From the NCBI GenBank assembly GCA_964036275.1, contig OZ038440.1, positions 11,631,690 through 11,695,689 on the forward strand: a stretch of 64,000 bases of DNA. Direction: 5' to 3'. Of this stretch, positions 48,394 to 60,300 are shown piece by piece. This DNA is from Litoditis marina. Its lineage: Eukaryota; Nematoda; Chromadorea; Rhabditida; Rhabditidae. How positions within the stretch are numbered: the stretch's first letter is position 1; the number at the start of each line of letters is the position of its first letter. The notes beneath the pieces are model-generated. The model saw only the letters and a list, made by a program, of their open reading frames with translations. It did no database searches and was not told where the DNA came from. The position numbers were made by a program, and so were the translations under genes.

Positions 48394-48581
48394 CCCTATT
48401 TTTGATCTCTCGAACCTACTCTCTTTTTTGCTATTTTTGACTGACATTGTCGTTCAATATGCAGAGGCTTTGTTCAGAAATTCATGGGTGCATTTTGCAA
48501 GATGCACGGCATCTCTGGACTATCCTGTAGCTCAGAAGCACTGTGAATAGTAGTTTGCAGGGAATTTCCCGAACGTTTATT

Positions 48582-48951
48582 CTCTAGAATTTGGCGGCGA
48601 CTCGCCGGCGACATGGAGGGGTCGGCAGAGTGTCGCCGGCGGGTCGCCTGCGACTATTTTCGGGTCCTTCACACTAAAAGTTCTATATAGTAATAAGATA
48701 CCGAAACTGGTAATTTTACAGAGAATCAGAATGTTGTATATACTTATCGTCGCCGGAAGAAAAAACGATGAGATTCACGGCTTCATTGTTCATGTATAAA
48801 CATGTCACCCACCTAGAAACTACAAGTATACGTATCTGATTAACATTTATCTTATACAGAATGAACGGCCTAAAAATAATCGCAGGCGACCCGCCGGCGA
48901 CACTCTGCCGACCCCTCCATGTCGCCGGCGACTCGCCGCCAAATTCTAGAG
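48582..48951. mobile_element. GC-rich inverted-repeat element, 370 bp
   Basis: Terminal arms of about 70 bases, starting CTCTAGAATTTGGCGGCGAC, are almost perfect complements at the two ends. They are strikingly GC-rich (CGCCGGCGAC repeated) compared with the AT-rich 230-base centre. No coding capacity. Confidence 0.9.
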
Positions 48952-49406
48952 TAGGTTTATTAAATGATCATAGAGATCATATTCATCATTTCCCTCTTGA
49001 AACTTCATTCCCGTTTTTGACAGAAGAAACGCTAATCTAAATAGAAACCGTCCTTGCTGGAACTTTCATGTCAGATTTTGAAAAGTGTAATCTGTGAGAG
49101 AGATGGTGCTCATATTCTTTAAGGGCAAAATTATTTTTTCCTATCATTTTGCGTATTTCCTTCCATAAATGTGTCATTCTCGTCTCACGTTTGTTCAGCT
49201 CTTCATTTGTACATCTTTGAATATCTTTCTAGACTCATTCGCCCAAATTGACCTCCATTTCGTAATCTGATTGGTTCCTGGTGCAATTTCTTAGAACCCA
49301 GTAATCAATTGGTATTACCACGTTTCCATTGAAAATGACGACAACTACAGTGGTGGAGGTCTTAACGGACACTCTTTTCTCATTCATTCCAATTCTAGCG
49401 GGAAAG

Positions 49407-49490
49407 ACTACTGTTAGTCACTTGCACAATCACGTGAAACGTTAAACACAGCAAAATTCAGAAACGGGCAATGACAAAGTGCAGGATGCT
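49407..49490 (-). mobile_element. MITE family A, truncated copy
   Basis: Retains the CTGTTAGTCACTTGCAC end and the middle (ATGACAAAGTGCA) but lacks the other terminus. It stops 21 bases before the stop codon of the next minus-strand gene. Confidence 0.8.
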
Positions 49491-49510
49491 CTTTTTTTTG
49501 TCTCATTCTC

Positions 49511-49757
49511 CTAGTTTGTATCACTTTCCTTGAGCATGCCTTTATTTGGCAGCGTGCCCATCATACTTTCGGCTTGTGATTCAACATTGCCTAGTTGCTC
49601 GAAAATATATAAAGTTTGGTATGAGGTTCTCGACTCTGATCTTAACGAGAGCACGCAATCAGCCCTAGTGTTCTTTTCTGTGAAAAAGAACCGTGCAACT
49701 ATTCTATTTTTATTTTTCACTTCCGGTTTTCTGCTTCGCGGCGTTATGAAGACTCAT
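49511..49757 (-). CDS. Two-exon micro-gene, 67 aa, faintly SNAP-25-like
   Basis: Minus-strand exons 49757-49721 and 49677-49511, split by a 43-base GT-AG intron in phase 1, a typical nematode intron size. The N-terminus is basic (AAKQKTGKKNTR). The rest is one amphipathic helix whose order S-E-S-R...TLYIFEQLGNVE resembles the first SNARE helix of SNAP-25/SNAP-29 proteins (E-S...TLxxLxEQGEQLE). The match needs a gap and lacks most layer residues, so it is only a lead. No membrane segment. The length is far below a full SNAP-25 (about 200 aa). If related, this is a fragment or a new short form. Confidence 0.5.
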
Positions 49758-50319
49758 TAGAATGCATTTCCTCAAATTATCTATTAACATTGTTCCATTT
49801 TCGCGTCATCTTTTTCCAAAGAGGTTTGCTTCGAAGTTCACGACTCAACACACTTCAATGAGAAATTTCTATTTATGAAACTTGTTCTCCACACTTATAT
49901 TTAAAATGTACAGAAAAATGTAGTGTTTCTGTATGAGTGGTATTGTCTTACCTCCACGATGAGAATTTTTCTTTGCTTGCTTTTCTTCTCATGTTATCCT
50001 ACTTGTTCACCCTTTGTCACTTGTTTTGATATGAATCAGCGTAGTATAATTTATTGTAACAATTTCTCATGAATGATGCATTATGCTTATTTTCCAACTG
50101 AAGAACTCGAGGTTCAAATTCATTTGATCACATCAAATCCTTTTCGAAATGGTCACCTTGACTGCCCTCCAGCCACTCTATTCAAATCATGAAATGCCCA
50201 TCAGTTGGTAATCTAGCAAGTCATATATTCTATTGGAAACACAAATAAGAACAAATATCCTATCCGATAACCTAGGAATCTTCAATCTCTACCTATTTTG
50301 ATGGTTTTCCGCGTGAATA

Positions 50320-50526
50320 ATGCCGTCCATTCAGGTGGGTTTGCGTGTGACACGCCATCGAAACCACCCTAGTCGTCTAGAATATTCATCTTTACCAGAA
50401 GTTGGTTCCCATCATTTACGCAGAAGGCGAGTAGATCAACAAGCGGAAGTTCTACTCGGAACTACCTGCAGAATTGAGAATAACAGAGATAGATTGGAAG
50501 ATGGCATGAAATGTTGCCCAACTTGA
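50320..50526 (+). CDS. Candidate exon, 68 codons
   Basis: A plus-strand frame with an ATG and an internal CATTCAG acceptor (GTG GGT follows in frame). The peptide is rich in H and R, then acidic, and ends in CCPT. A separate coding-like ATG exon lies at about 50144-50200, but its phases do not match. Unresolved. Confidence 0.2.
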   Translation: MPSIQVGLRVTRHRNHPSRLEYSSLPEVGSHHLRRRRVDQQAEVLLGTTCRIENNRDRLEDGMKCCPT

Positions 50527-50713
50527 TATATAATGCGTAGCGGATGCGGAAGTATATTCATGGTTTGAGAAGGGTAGAGACAAACGCAACTTATACGAGT
50601 ATAACATTAGATAAATGTACATACATATGTAATCTGGGGCGACCGTTTTCGGTGACATCCTTTTCCTGGCTCAAAGTTGGAAGTTGGCTTGTATGGTGAA
50701 CCATCGAAAAATA

Positions 50714-50998
50714 TCAACAACTGATGCGTTCAAAGAAATCTTCATTCCGGAAATTAATAAGTGTCGGTTTCGTTTTTACAAACACTAACAAGTGTTTCAG
50801 ACTCTTTTCCAATTGACCTCTTCTTCGTAGGTTGGACCCTACTAATTTCCTGTTCTTCTGCTCAACATTTCTTGTCTTCTCATTTTTAGAAGTGACGGTT
50901 TCATTTGCTCCTCCAACTTTTTTCACACAATTAGCCCTCATTTTTTTAGTTTGTGAGATTTGGGCTTGACACTTGACTGTAGTCTGTAGAAGTAACAT
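50714..50998 (-). CDS. Candidate basic secreted peptide, 94 aa
   Basis: A minus-strand ATG frame with a short hydrophobic start (MLLLQTTVKCQAQ), then a Lys/Arg/Asn-rich body. The composition is plausible for coding sequence, but A-rich DNA can produce such frames by chance. Confidence 0.22.
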   Translation of the reverse strand: MLLLQTTVKCQAQISQTKKMRANCVKKVGGANETVTSKNEKTRNVEQKNRKLVGSNLRRRGQLEKSLKHLLVFVKTKPTLINFRNEDFFERISC

Positions 50999-51347
50999 TC
51001 CGTAGAAAAACACTGTCTAGTACTTTTCACACTCTGTATTTCTAGTGGGTATATATGTGCTTTTATTCCCACGCAGTTTGAGTACACTTGAGATTTCTCA
51101 ACGCATGCCTTCTTAATGATGTGAAAAGTAAAACGTCTTGCAAAAACCAGGATTAATAAAACCATATCTCGGTCTAGAAAACAATTGCTTAGTATTCCAG
51201 AAAAATTATTCATATTGAACGTGATTGATTTATGCTTTTTTGTAGGGTGGCAAGTTTATTAAATTTCAGCTCCATGTGGAAATGTTTTCTAGATACTAAT
51301 TGAACCTAATGTTTTCTACATTGTTCACGTGAGCGATTTCTAGTACA

Positions 51348-51542
51348 TCACAATTTCGGATACACAGTATGCAAACGACTTATTTTGGCACAAACTATAC
51401 TATTTCCGTGACTTTGTGATGATGCTAGCAACTCACCACTAACTGGAAAACATGTTATGACTGAAGACAGGCTGAAGACGTAACGCCGCACGTGCTTTTC
51501 GTCAACGAGCAAAGATGCTGGAATATTCACAGCTCTCACCAC
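51348..51542 (-). CDS. Candidate exon, unknown
   Basis: A minus-strand frame open also upstream to about 51580, reading AVNIPASLLVDEKHVRRYVF. Good codon use in the first half. A GTTAGT donor within it (near 51440) may mark its true end. Not recognised. Confidence 0.25.
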   Translation of the reverse strand: MVRAVNIPASLLVDEKHVRRYVFSLSSVITCFPVSGELLASSQSHGNSIVCAKISRLHTVYPKL

Positions 51543-51649
51543 TTCGGCACACGTGGGGTGACGGAAAGGGGATAGGATTTAAAGATTTAAGCAGATGTAC
51601 GGACATGCTTGCGTCAGACGCCCAGTTTCATGATTTGTGTTCGTAATCT

Positions 51650-53400
51650 GCTAAGAATTTGAAATGATGTTTCATGTAATTCACCCATTTCATCCTTTTT
51701 TCACTTACTCTCTCTCTTTCTCTCTTATTCTCCTAACTCATTCCTTGTCCAATTTCCAATTGTTGTCCTCTCACTGTTTCTATCTCCTTTTTTCGTTTCC
51801 GTCTCACTTCTTCTCTGTTTTTCTCTCGTGCTCTGTTCCTTTCCTCTCTTTCCTTCTCTAACAGTCCATGTTTCCTATTCTAACATATTCATCCAAACTT
51901 CTCGGCAATCAAGTTTTCGCGGATGGAACCAGAAGTCATGATTGCGTGTCATGGTCGAGTAAGCCGGTAACCTTTTCGATTGCGTGTAGATCACTGGCCC
52001 CGCCCTATCTATCACAGAATGTGTGATGACCCAAAATGCTCCAGGTAGATACCTCAGTGTTGTTTTGAGGCTCCTCTGAGACACCTCCCTCTGCGCTACG
52101 TTCTCGTCACTCAGTCTGAAACTTTGGGTGTTTTTAGGTCACAAGGGGCTCCTAACCGTCACCTATTACTCTAAGTATCATCATACTAGAGTCTAATGCT
52201 TGATGAAAGAGTGTATCACCCTAGTGAAGTCTGAGTGTAAGAGACTACACTCTACGGATATATACCGCCGTTGCACATGCCTAGTCACTTTTCACGTGAG
52301 AAAAGAAACACATTTGATAGTCACGCGGATTGCCAATCTCAACTCCAGCAACCACTTGCTTTAGTGTCCACACACCACGAGCTGCTTCGAAAGTCAAGAT
52401 ACGGTTCCGCTGAATAGTTTAGTATTATTCACTACCTATAGTTATAAACTTACTTTACATTTAACTCCTAAAACCTACTATTAACCAAATAACTTCTGTT
52501 CAATAACGCTTCTTAGTGCGTGCCTATTAAGCCAAACCAGCTCTTTTCGTGAAAGATTCCAATCAAAACGATGGAATGTGAAATCCAAGACGTTGTTCGT
52601 GACCTAACATTACTTCCCTTGAAACCTAATTCCCAGCCCCAGCCTGACAGCACTACATCACGCACACTTTTTCTTAATTACGCCCCTTTTTGTCTGGCTT
52701 TCTATGCATTTTTGTAGTCACACCCCTGGTTAACAAAATAAGTAGAGAATGAAACAGTTGAACCACTGATTCCTACATGCGTACTAGAGTTCAGTGACTT
52801 TGGTAGTGAAAGTGAACCTATTGAACCTTGGCAACTCAAAAAATGCATAGCTTAACAGATCTCTTTGAAAAATTGTTGAATACATAACAAAAACTGAAAC
52901 AACTAACTTACAATTTTAATTATGGAATCTCCAATATTTTAACACTTTGTTCTCCGAAATCCATATGGACACGATTCCTGCTGTGAATTTTCACTTTTTT
53001 TTATAAATATGGCGAAAATACTTTTTCCATTTAGTGTTTGAACTGGGTCGTCGTCCATGAATCAGGTTTTCTGCACACACCTTTCTAACTCATGTCTTTT
53101 GCATAATTCACATACGAGCAAACAACTCGTTGCTACACTCGCAAATAGCAACAGAACCAATGTTCCGATCTCTTGGTTTTTGGTTGTGCCAATTATGTCC
53201 CGAAAATATGTTGTATGTATTATAGTCTTGTTTACCATCATAATTAACCAAAAGTTTTCTTTGAGTATCTAGCTGTATTTTCTCATTATTCTCTCTGAGT
53301 TTGTTTGTTTTCCAACCACGTATTCACGTAAAAGTGGTTAACACAGGACACATTCAATTCATGATATTTCACGTTCTCCGTGTATTGAATCTTCCAGTAA
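51650..53400. other. Gene-poor stretch
   Basis: 51664-51860 is pyrimidine-rich (TCTCTCT, TTCTC). A 47-codon plus-strand ATG frame at 52572-52713 (starting MECEIQDVVRDLTLLPL) looks coding in its first half and could be an upstream exon of the 53.5 kb gene, but no phase-matched donor is convincing. Confidence 0.35.
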
Positions 53401-53491
53401 CTGTGCTAGTTGTATTTTCACGTTTCACGTGACCATTCCAACCTACAAGTAAACGTACGTGTTGCAGAGGACGGATGCCCGCCGACCTCGC

Positions 53492-55811
53492 ATGCTACTG
53501 TACATCACCATCGGAATTCTCTTTGCCTACACTGTCGTTCTCATCGCCTTCTTCATGGGCTGGTGCACTCTGATTCCCTCCAAGTATGTTATTTCGGTCG
53601 ATTATGCACACAGCCTTTGGTATCATGTTCTTCGACCTTTCATGTAGATATGTAAATATTCAAAACTTTGGTAACTGGAAACTTGGCATATCTACCCTGA
53701 AATACCAAAAATTGTTCCGTTCGCCCAACTCAAAGTTTCAATACATAAAAACTTCAATTCTCAATGATGTATTCTATCTCACTTCAAGTTTGTTTCTGGA
53801 TCGGTTATACACACGACCTCTGGTTCCAAAAAAACTTTAGTACTTGAGGTCGTAGTAATTCGCTACTTCGCGAACATGAACACGTGTTCCATCTGGCACT
53901 AGATGAGGTTTCCACACAGACTTAATTTTTCAAAACTTCACGTTTCCAGACAGGCTTAAGTTAGTGGGAACTCTAAGCTAAACCTGCACATAAACAGTAA
54001 CAAAAATGCCATTCTCATCGTGGGAATGTCTGGAAAGTTGCATTTTCCTAGCAAACGATCAGAGACCAAATTGGAAGCACTTTTTCTGGGAACCAAATGA
54101 TTTGGTCTCTCATTCGGGAACGTCTTAATAGACTCAAGTCTAATTATCGGTCACACACCCACTGGGGTTAAGAGAACTGAACTCGAATGAACTACGTATA
54201 GTTGATGAAGTTATGTGGTTTTCAAGATAACACAAATAACTTCAGAAATCATAATTATTTTGATGAGTCCCTCAGAGAACCTTTTGGTCACGTTTTGAAT
54301 ATGCTGTTAGTCAATCGCACAGTCACGTGACACATGTTGAATACAGCAAAACAAAAACATGCAATGACAAAATGTACGATACCTCATTAGAATGTCAACT
54401 TTACGTGACTATGCAATTGACTTATAGTATATATTTGGTTTTTGAACATGGTACTTTTACAGATGTCATCCCCGTAAAAGCATTCCGTTCAGTTCGGTTA
54501 GGTCTCCGAGAAGAAACACCAAGTTCATCGAAATCGATTCAGTTTCATCCAGGTAAGCAATAAGAAATCTTTGTTCATCTAATATCATAATAATGTTGAA
54601 GAACGTAGAGCTATGAAGCAGCCAGTACTACACTCTTGCCGTAAATAGTTCGGATGTTGGAATCATCAGAGACTAGGAACTTCGTCATACGTCAATGCAG
54701 GAGTCACATAAAACGCAAATAGTATTCTGGTTAATCAAATACAGAATGTCAGCTACAGCTGATGTTTGCAAAAACTTTGGGTTGGTGAAAATTATATACG
54801 ATTCTGATTACTCAAACTTTTGAAATAGATAGTTGAACATTTCTTCCATTTTCAGTACCTCACTGGAAGTCCATCGTCAGGTGTCGCGGAAGTTCTCCAG
54901 AAGTCTGAACAAGAAGTTGTCGTTGCACGAGATGCCGTGTCAACCTTCCATCTTGAATGATTACCTCCATCCAAAATATTCCTTGCCTCCCGTAAAAATC
55001 GATATGGAGAATAGAAAGGTAATACAGTGTATATTATATCATAGTGTATATTTGAAAAACTTTTTGAAATTATATTTGGAAGGAACAGCCGTTTTGTAAG
55101 AAAAATTCTTGAAAAACGGTATTGAACCAACTTTTACGAAAATAAATCTAGCCTGATGTTAAAGGGGGACAGAAAGGAAAGTTAATATGAAAGAGATTAT
55201 CAAGAGAAACCGATAAATGTAACTCTTACATCAGAATAACAAACCTAATTTGCATACGGTTGACACGTGTTTGCCTGCTTTGGCGCGCGCAACGTTATAT
55301 TTATAGTGAGTGCCAAATTCATTAAATTCTGTCTCTTGCCGGAATCGAACCTGCGAGCAAAAGTTTCGTAGCAGGGCGCTGACCACTGCGCCATTAGAGC
55401 ATATAAGTGCAAAGCTTTGGAATCAAAGACATGTGTGCGTACACAGCGGAAAGTGAGATATACAGTACCCTCCCGCCTTTCCGTTGGCGACGACTATAGG
55501 TACCTCGAGGTACCTAAACTAGCTTTCCTTTCTGTCCCCCTTTAAAACAAAGTGGTGCACCAACCATTACAGCGACGAAGTGAAAAAACTATTTTCATTG
55601 TATGTCATCTCATTGAAATGGTTATGTTTACACATACAGTAAAACTCTGTCATTTTGTTAGCATGAACTACACATATCTGTTCAAAGTACTTTTTCATTC
55701 CAGTGGGAGTTCGAGCAACTTTTGCGCACCCCCGGCCGCGCAGTCCGAAGTCTCAGTTCGACGCCGTCGCCCAAGAAACTCTCGGTAACTGCCGAAGTGT
55801 CAGTCGCTTAG
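53492..55811 (+). CDS. Single-pass membrane protein of unknown function, about 150 aa
   Basis: Exons 53468-53583, 54463-54552, 54856-55018 and 55704-55811. Phases 2, 2, 0 agree and junctions are GT-AG. The first exon opens after a GTGTTGCAG acceptor. I start at the first ATG, 24 bases later, but the preceding residues (RTDARRPR) look coded, so an upstream exon may exist. One membrane helix (about residues 4-24, ITIGILFAYTVVLIAFFMGW) is followed by a ~125-residue basic, Ser/Arg-rich tail. The tail has several RxxS and SP sites (VRSPRRN, SSTPSPKK). The arrangement suggests a membrane anchor with a phosphorylated cytosolic tail. Introns hold a family A MITE and the TTAA element. No family is recognised. 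Confidence 0.75.
54299..54431 (-). mobile_element. MITE family A, copy 7 (intronic)
   Basis: Begins ATATGCTGTTAGTCAATCGC and ends CTTATAGTATA. Lies in intron 1 of the membrane protein gene, ending 32 bases before its second exon. Confidence 0.85.
55159..55545. mobile_element. TTAA-flanked inverted-repeat element carrying a tRNA-like module
   Basis: TTAAAGGGGGACAGAAAGGA at the left end and its complement (TCCTTTCTGTCCCCCTTTAA) at the right, with TTAA at both edges. TTAA targets are typical of piggyBac-type transposons. Inside, 55337-55411 on the minus strand has a good A box region (TGGCGCAGTGGTCAGCGC, D stem pairs) and B box (GGTTCGATTCC). The acceptor stem does not pair. It lies in the last intron of the membrane protein gene. 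The tRNA-like core recurs at 10905-11092. Confidence 0.85.
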
Positions 55812-55819
55812 ACGCGGAA

Positions 55820-57370
55820 TCTCAGTAATCTCTCCAGATATTACACGATCTATTCTCAGAAACGGAAACATATCCAATAGTATTGTTCCGATTCTCGTAT
55901 GTTCGAGTGTGAGATCTGAAATGTGCCTCATAAATGCTACTCACTAGGTGCCTCGTGAGGTTACTGCACCTGATATAGTGCACACTATTTCCACTGAGAC
56001 TTCTACACCACACATGTAGGAATCTTAGTATTGTAGGAATGGAATATACTATATTGAGAGATTACTAGCTTGTCATCTCAACCCCCCCCCCCCCTAACGT
56101 GATTCAAAACGGGTAGCGAAGTTTGAATTGCATTTTTTGAAAGATTTTTTGTTTCAAATGAATGTAGTCCTAGAAAATTCATGGGATAGATATATGTGCA
56201 CGATTGTTCTGTGTTCGTTAGGTCTCCAAACATCTTTGTTCCAAGCAATACTAGAATGATTTTCTTAGTTGTGTTTTCACACTTTGCCTGGAGTGTTTTT
56301 GATCATCTACTGTGTAGATACATTGTTTTTTGTCGTTCTCGTGTAACGTATCATATTACTGGTGTCTCCCCCACTAACACGCGGCTTTCAATTGCTCATG
56401 TGTCTGTAAATAAAGATTATTTTATAAGTTGAAATTTGTTTCAACAATAAAAAAGATTCGCGGTATGTAAAAAACATGCTATAGTTCGTTTCATTCCCAC
56501 TGAGACCCATTGGCATCGTGCCAAGATTTTTGGATGCCTGTTTTTTAAAGGAAACATGAGTTTTCCAAAGACATTTTTTGTTCACGTGATCTTATGAAAA
56601 TGAACAACGGTTAACAGAGGTTAGCAGTTTATTGAAAAACTACAAAATGGTGAAAAATTGACTGAAATATTCATTGGCACGCTGTCAAGTCTCAGTGGGA
56701 AGGACCGGAAATATATGCATTATATATGCATAGAAACATTTGGGTGTTGAAATTGTGGATTTTTGTAAAACTATGATCAAGCTCGACTTTCTTTTTCTGA
56801 AAGTGGAAAATGTTGTTAGAATGGAAATCAAATGAGAAAGTACGCCTTATTTTATTATCAAAAAAATTAAACAAACACAATATTAAAGCACTTCTGTACA
56901 AGGCACAGTGAAATATTCACACATGTTCCAAAATCGGGTTATTCTCACGTTTTCTCTGATAATTTAAAAACACGAGATTGAAAACAAAATATTCTATTCC
57001 ACTAAAGTTCTAACTCGTTATAATAAGTGACATGGATCATGAACACAATTAGTCTGATATGTTAAGTGTGAATATACTAAGTATGTCATGTTACAAAATA
57101 CGTTTTAATAATAGGAATATTTGACCTTTTTTAAGTACTCGTATAGATTAGTCACAACTTGCAGAGTAGTACCAATCAAGTAGAAAAAACCACGTGAACG
57201 GAAAAATGATAGGAACTGAGTTGAATTCAATATAGTTTACAACAACTATCTTGTCATGTTATCAATGCTCTAAAAGATTACAGAGAATATTTCCGATTAG
57301 ATAGAGCACTACTTGCTAATAAAGTCTCGCTAAAACTGTAAGTTTGTTCTTCTGCTGTGTTGTAGTTTGA
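55820..57370. other. Intergenic
   Basis: It contains a run of 15 C at about 56083-56095, the element at 56479-56714 and AT-rich sequence. No gene is recognised between the two convergent genes. Confidence 0.5.
56479..56714. mobile_element. Inverted-repeat element, CATTCCCACTGAGAC family, copy 2
   Basis: CATTCCCACTGAGACCCATT at the left and GTCAAGTCTCAGTGGGAAG at the right, with CATTGGCACGCTG and GGCATCGTGCC words inside. It is reversed relative to the copy at 20624. Confidence 0.8.
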
Positions 57371-57380
57371 TGCCGATCAT

Positions 57381-60300
57381 CTACTTGGATGGAGGTCTCG
57401 CATAGCAGGCGTCCAGGTAGGAGTGAGCAAACTCTTGCACAATTGACCTATCCGGGATCTTCTGCGCCATTCCGTAGAGGGCAGCCTAGAAATGCAAATA
57501 TCGAAAATGTTAGCCTAGAGTTAGTCGTAAACGGTTTGGCTTCATGCAAGGCTATATCGTCACACAATCTCAAGACACAAATATTTTTCTCAAAACTCGA
57601 AAACTCGAAAACTCGATAACTCGAAAACTCAAAATTTCCCAAAACTCGAAAACTCGAAAACTCGAAAACTCGATTTTTCGGCAAACTCGAAAACTCGAAA
57701 ACTCGAAACTATGAACTCGATTAACAACCCTAGTCTGCGTTTCTCTGACCTGCCCACTCTCTCGTCGAGGCCTAGACAGAACTGGCTAGCAGGTTGGCTT
57801 AGCATCGATAGGCTCTATACAATCAATTTAAAGCTCTTACCGGTCCCTCCAACTTGTGGTTGGGAGTCCTCTTGATTTCGTCGACGACCTCTTGGCAGTC
57901 CTTGATCAGGGCCGCTACTATGCCTTCTGCGGTATGCAGAAGAGTCAGCATGATGTGGACACTGAAATTAATATTGTTTAAAAACTATTTCTGTTGTTGC
58001 TGATTTCACGTAAGTTCACGTTATCTTATTTCCGAGTTTTTTTAAACTTCGAAATATATAAACTTTGCCAATATACTGTCGTAGGAAAACATATTGATAA
58101 ACATGCATGAAACCTACCCGGAGGCGACCTGTAGTACTTGCTAACTACTCACCTAATCTATTACTTACTTAATAATAATGCTTACTAGCAACTCACTAGT
58201 AATAAGTAAGTATGTAAATATGAAATTAATATAAAATTGCTCCATAGTTCATTAATCAATTTACCCTGAGGGGAATTGGAGTCCGGTGAGCTGCCAGTTG
58301 CGTTCCAGCATCATGTGGTGGAATCTGTGAATATCGAGCACGTCACTCGTCCAGCTCACGATACACACGTCCGACGCTCCCTGCAGACGCAGTTCCGGAA
58401 TTTTGGCGATACTGAAACAAAAAAAAGTATCTTAGGTATTTATTTAGTTGTAGTAAACAAATAGATTATATTTGAAATAATGGTACGGAAAGTTTTCATT
58501 TCGAGAAAATCCATTTTAAAATGTGTTTTTTTAACTGAATTGTTTTATATACAAAAGTTACTTTTTGAACGATTTCCTATATGTAAGCAAACGCATATTT
58601 AAATTTCATCTTGTTTTTTATTGTTGGTGTGAGCATACACTCATTTTTCTGAACGTAAATAGTGTTTTTAACAATCTGTCTTTAGCTAATTACAAAAGTT
58701 TCGTACCCGTCCCGCAGTTTTCTGGTTGCATCCTGTACTGCGACTGCCTTTTCTCTGTATTTGTCGAAGCCCTGATAAAGAAGGGAGGCCCAACAAAGGG
58801 CGATATTGATACCCGAACGACTGCCTATAAAGCGAAACTGTCACGTGTCAACCAACAATCACGACAGGACAACGGGTTTATCAGAGTAGAGAAAAACTCG
58901 AATGATTGGTAGGGAAAAGTCTGTGAGAAACGTATTATTGAGCTTCTTAGCTTCTCTTTTGGTACATTTCGTTTTGGAGAGAACTTCAGAATTACAATGA
59001 GGAAAAAAATACACAAAAAGACCTAATGTTGCCTCTTCTGGAATACAAAACTTCTCATGAAAGCGCTACAAAGTTAATGTCAGTTCTGTACTTTGTACTT
59101 TGTACCAACCTTCGAGTGTGGCGGAAGCATAGATGCCACCCTGCCAGTCGGCATCACAGAAGTATTGATTGTGGAGAAGGTCCTTGTTCCGGTACAACAC
59201 CACGGAAGAACCCTTCGGCGAGAGACCGTACTGAAAAGAAGCGTGAAATAGGGGCGTGTAGATGAGCTGAGAAAACTAGGAAAATACGTCAACTCAATCA
59301 AGAAAACGGTGATGTAGGTTTTCATAAATATAAAGGGTATGGAAGATCTAAATTTCTAATTTGCCTGTTCCCGAAAATTTTGCAAAAAGTTTAAATGGTT
59401 TCAAAGCTGAACTAATCTTGTATTTTTTGTGTATTAAGTCTGTGTTATTGAAAACAGGTGATTTCTAGCTACCAACCTTGTGCGTGTCAGCAGTGATAGA
59501 GGATACTCCGGGAACTCTGAAGTCGAAGGCTGGCGGGGTTGGGAGGAAGGGAAGCAGGAAACCACCTAGACACGCATCCACGTGCACGGGCACGTCGTAC
59601 TGAAAACAAATCAGTCATTCTAGGGTTTGCCTTCTGCAAAGCAGGCCTATACGGTGTCTTTTGCCGTATTCCGCTAGTTTGTAGTTTCATCCTGTTGTTT
59701 CTTGGTCGAAATTCATAAATTATGGAGAGCTTTTGGACCAAGCTACGAGAATGGAGACGTACCACCTGAATGGTTCTAATGTTTGTGAGTACCAATGAGA
59801 GAACGCAGAATTGTGATATTAAGAAAGGTCAATTATTGCTTATATTCACCTTCAGTCCGAGTTGACCAATGGCTTCGATGTCGTCCACGGTTCCGAAGGG
59901 GAAGTTGGGGGCGGAGCCGACCAGCTGGAAATTATTCTATGATGCAGTTACAGTTGATACCAAAGGCGAAGGGAGAAAGAGAGAGGGAAAGAGAAGAATG
60001 GGTGAGAGGGCGACTGAAAGAGAGTGAGAGAGGAAGAGAGAGAATTAGAGAGACTGAGAGAGAGCAGGAGATTAACAGGGAGTTTACTCGTAAATTATGC
60101 CTACCATGCATGTGTTTCTGTTGATGGCAGCCTTCATCTTCTTGAGATTGACTTTGAATGTTTTGTCGTCAACCGGAATGGAACGAATCTTGATTCGGAA
60201 CACTTCGGCCGCTTTGGTGAAGGCAGCGTGAGCGGACGAGGGCAGCACCCTGGAAAGATAGGGAATAGTTGTGGGCTACAATTTGTAACTCAGAAAATGT

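Noticed and set aside
51875..52084. Frames on both strands near 52 kb
   Set aside because: Both directions look equally plausible and neither has fitting splice sites or a start; not reported as a gene.
54852..55130. 92-codon minus-strand frame
   Set aside because: Shadow of exon 3 of the plus-strand membrane protein gene.
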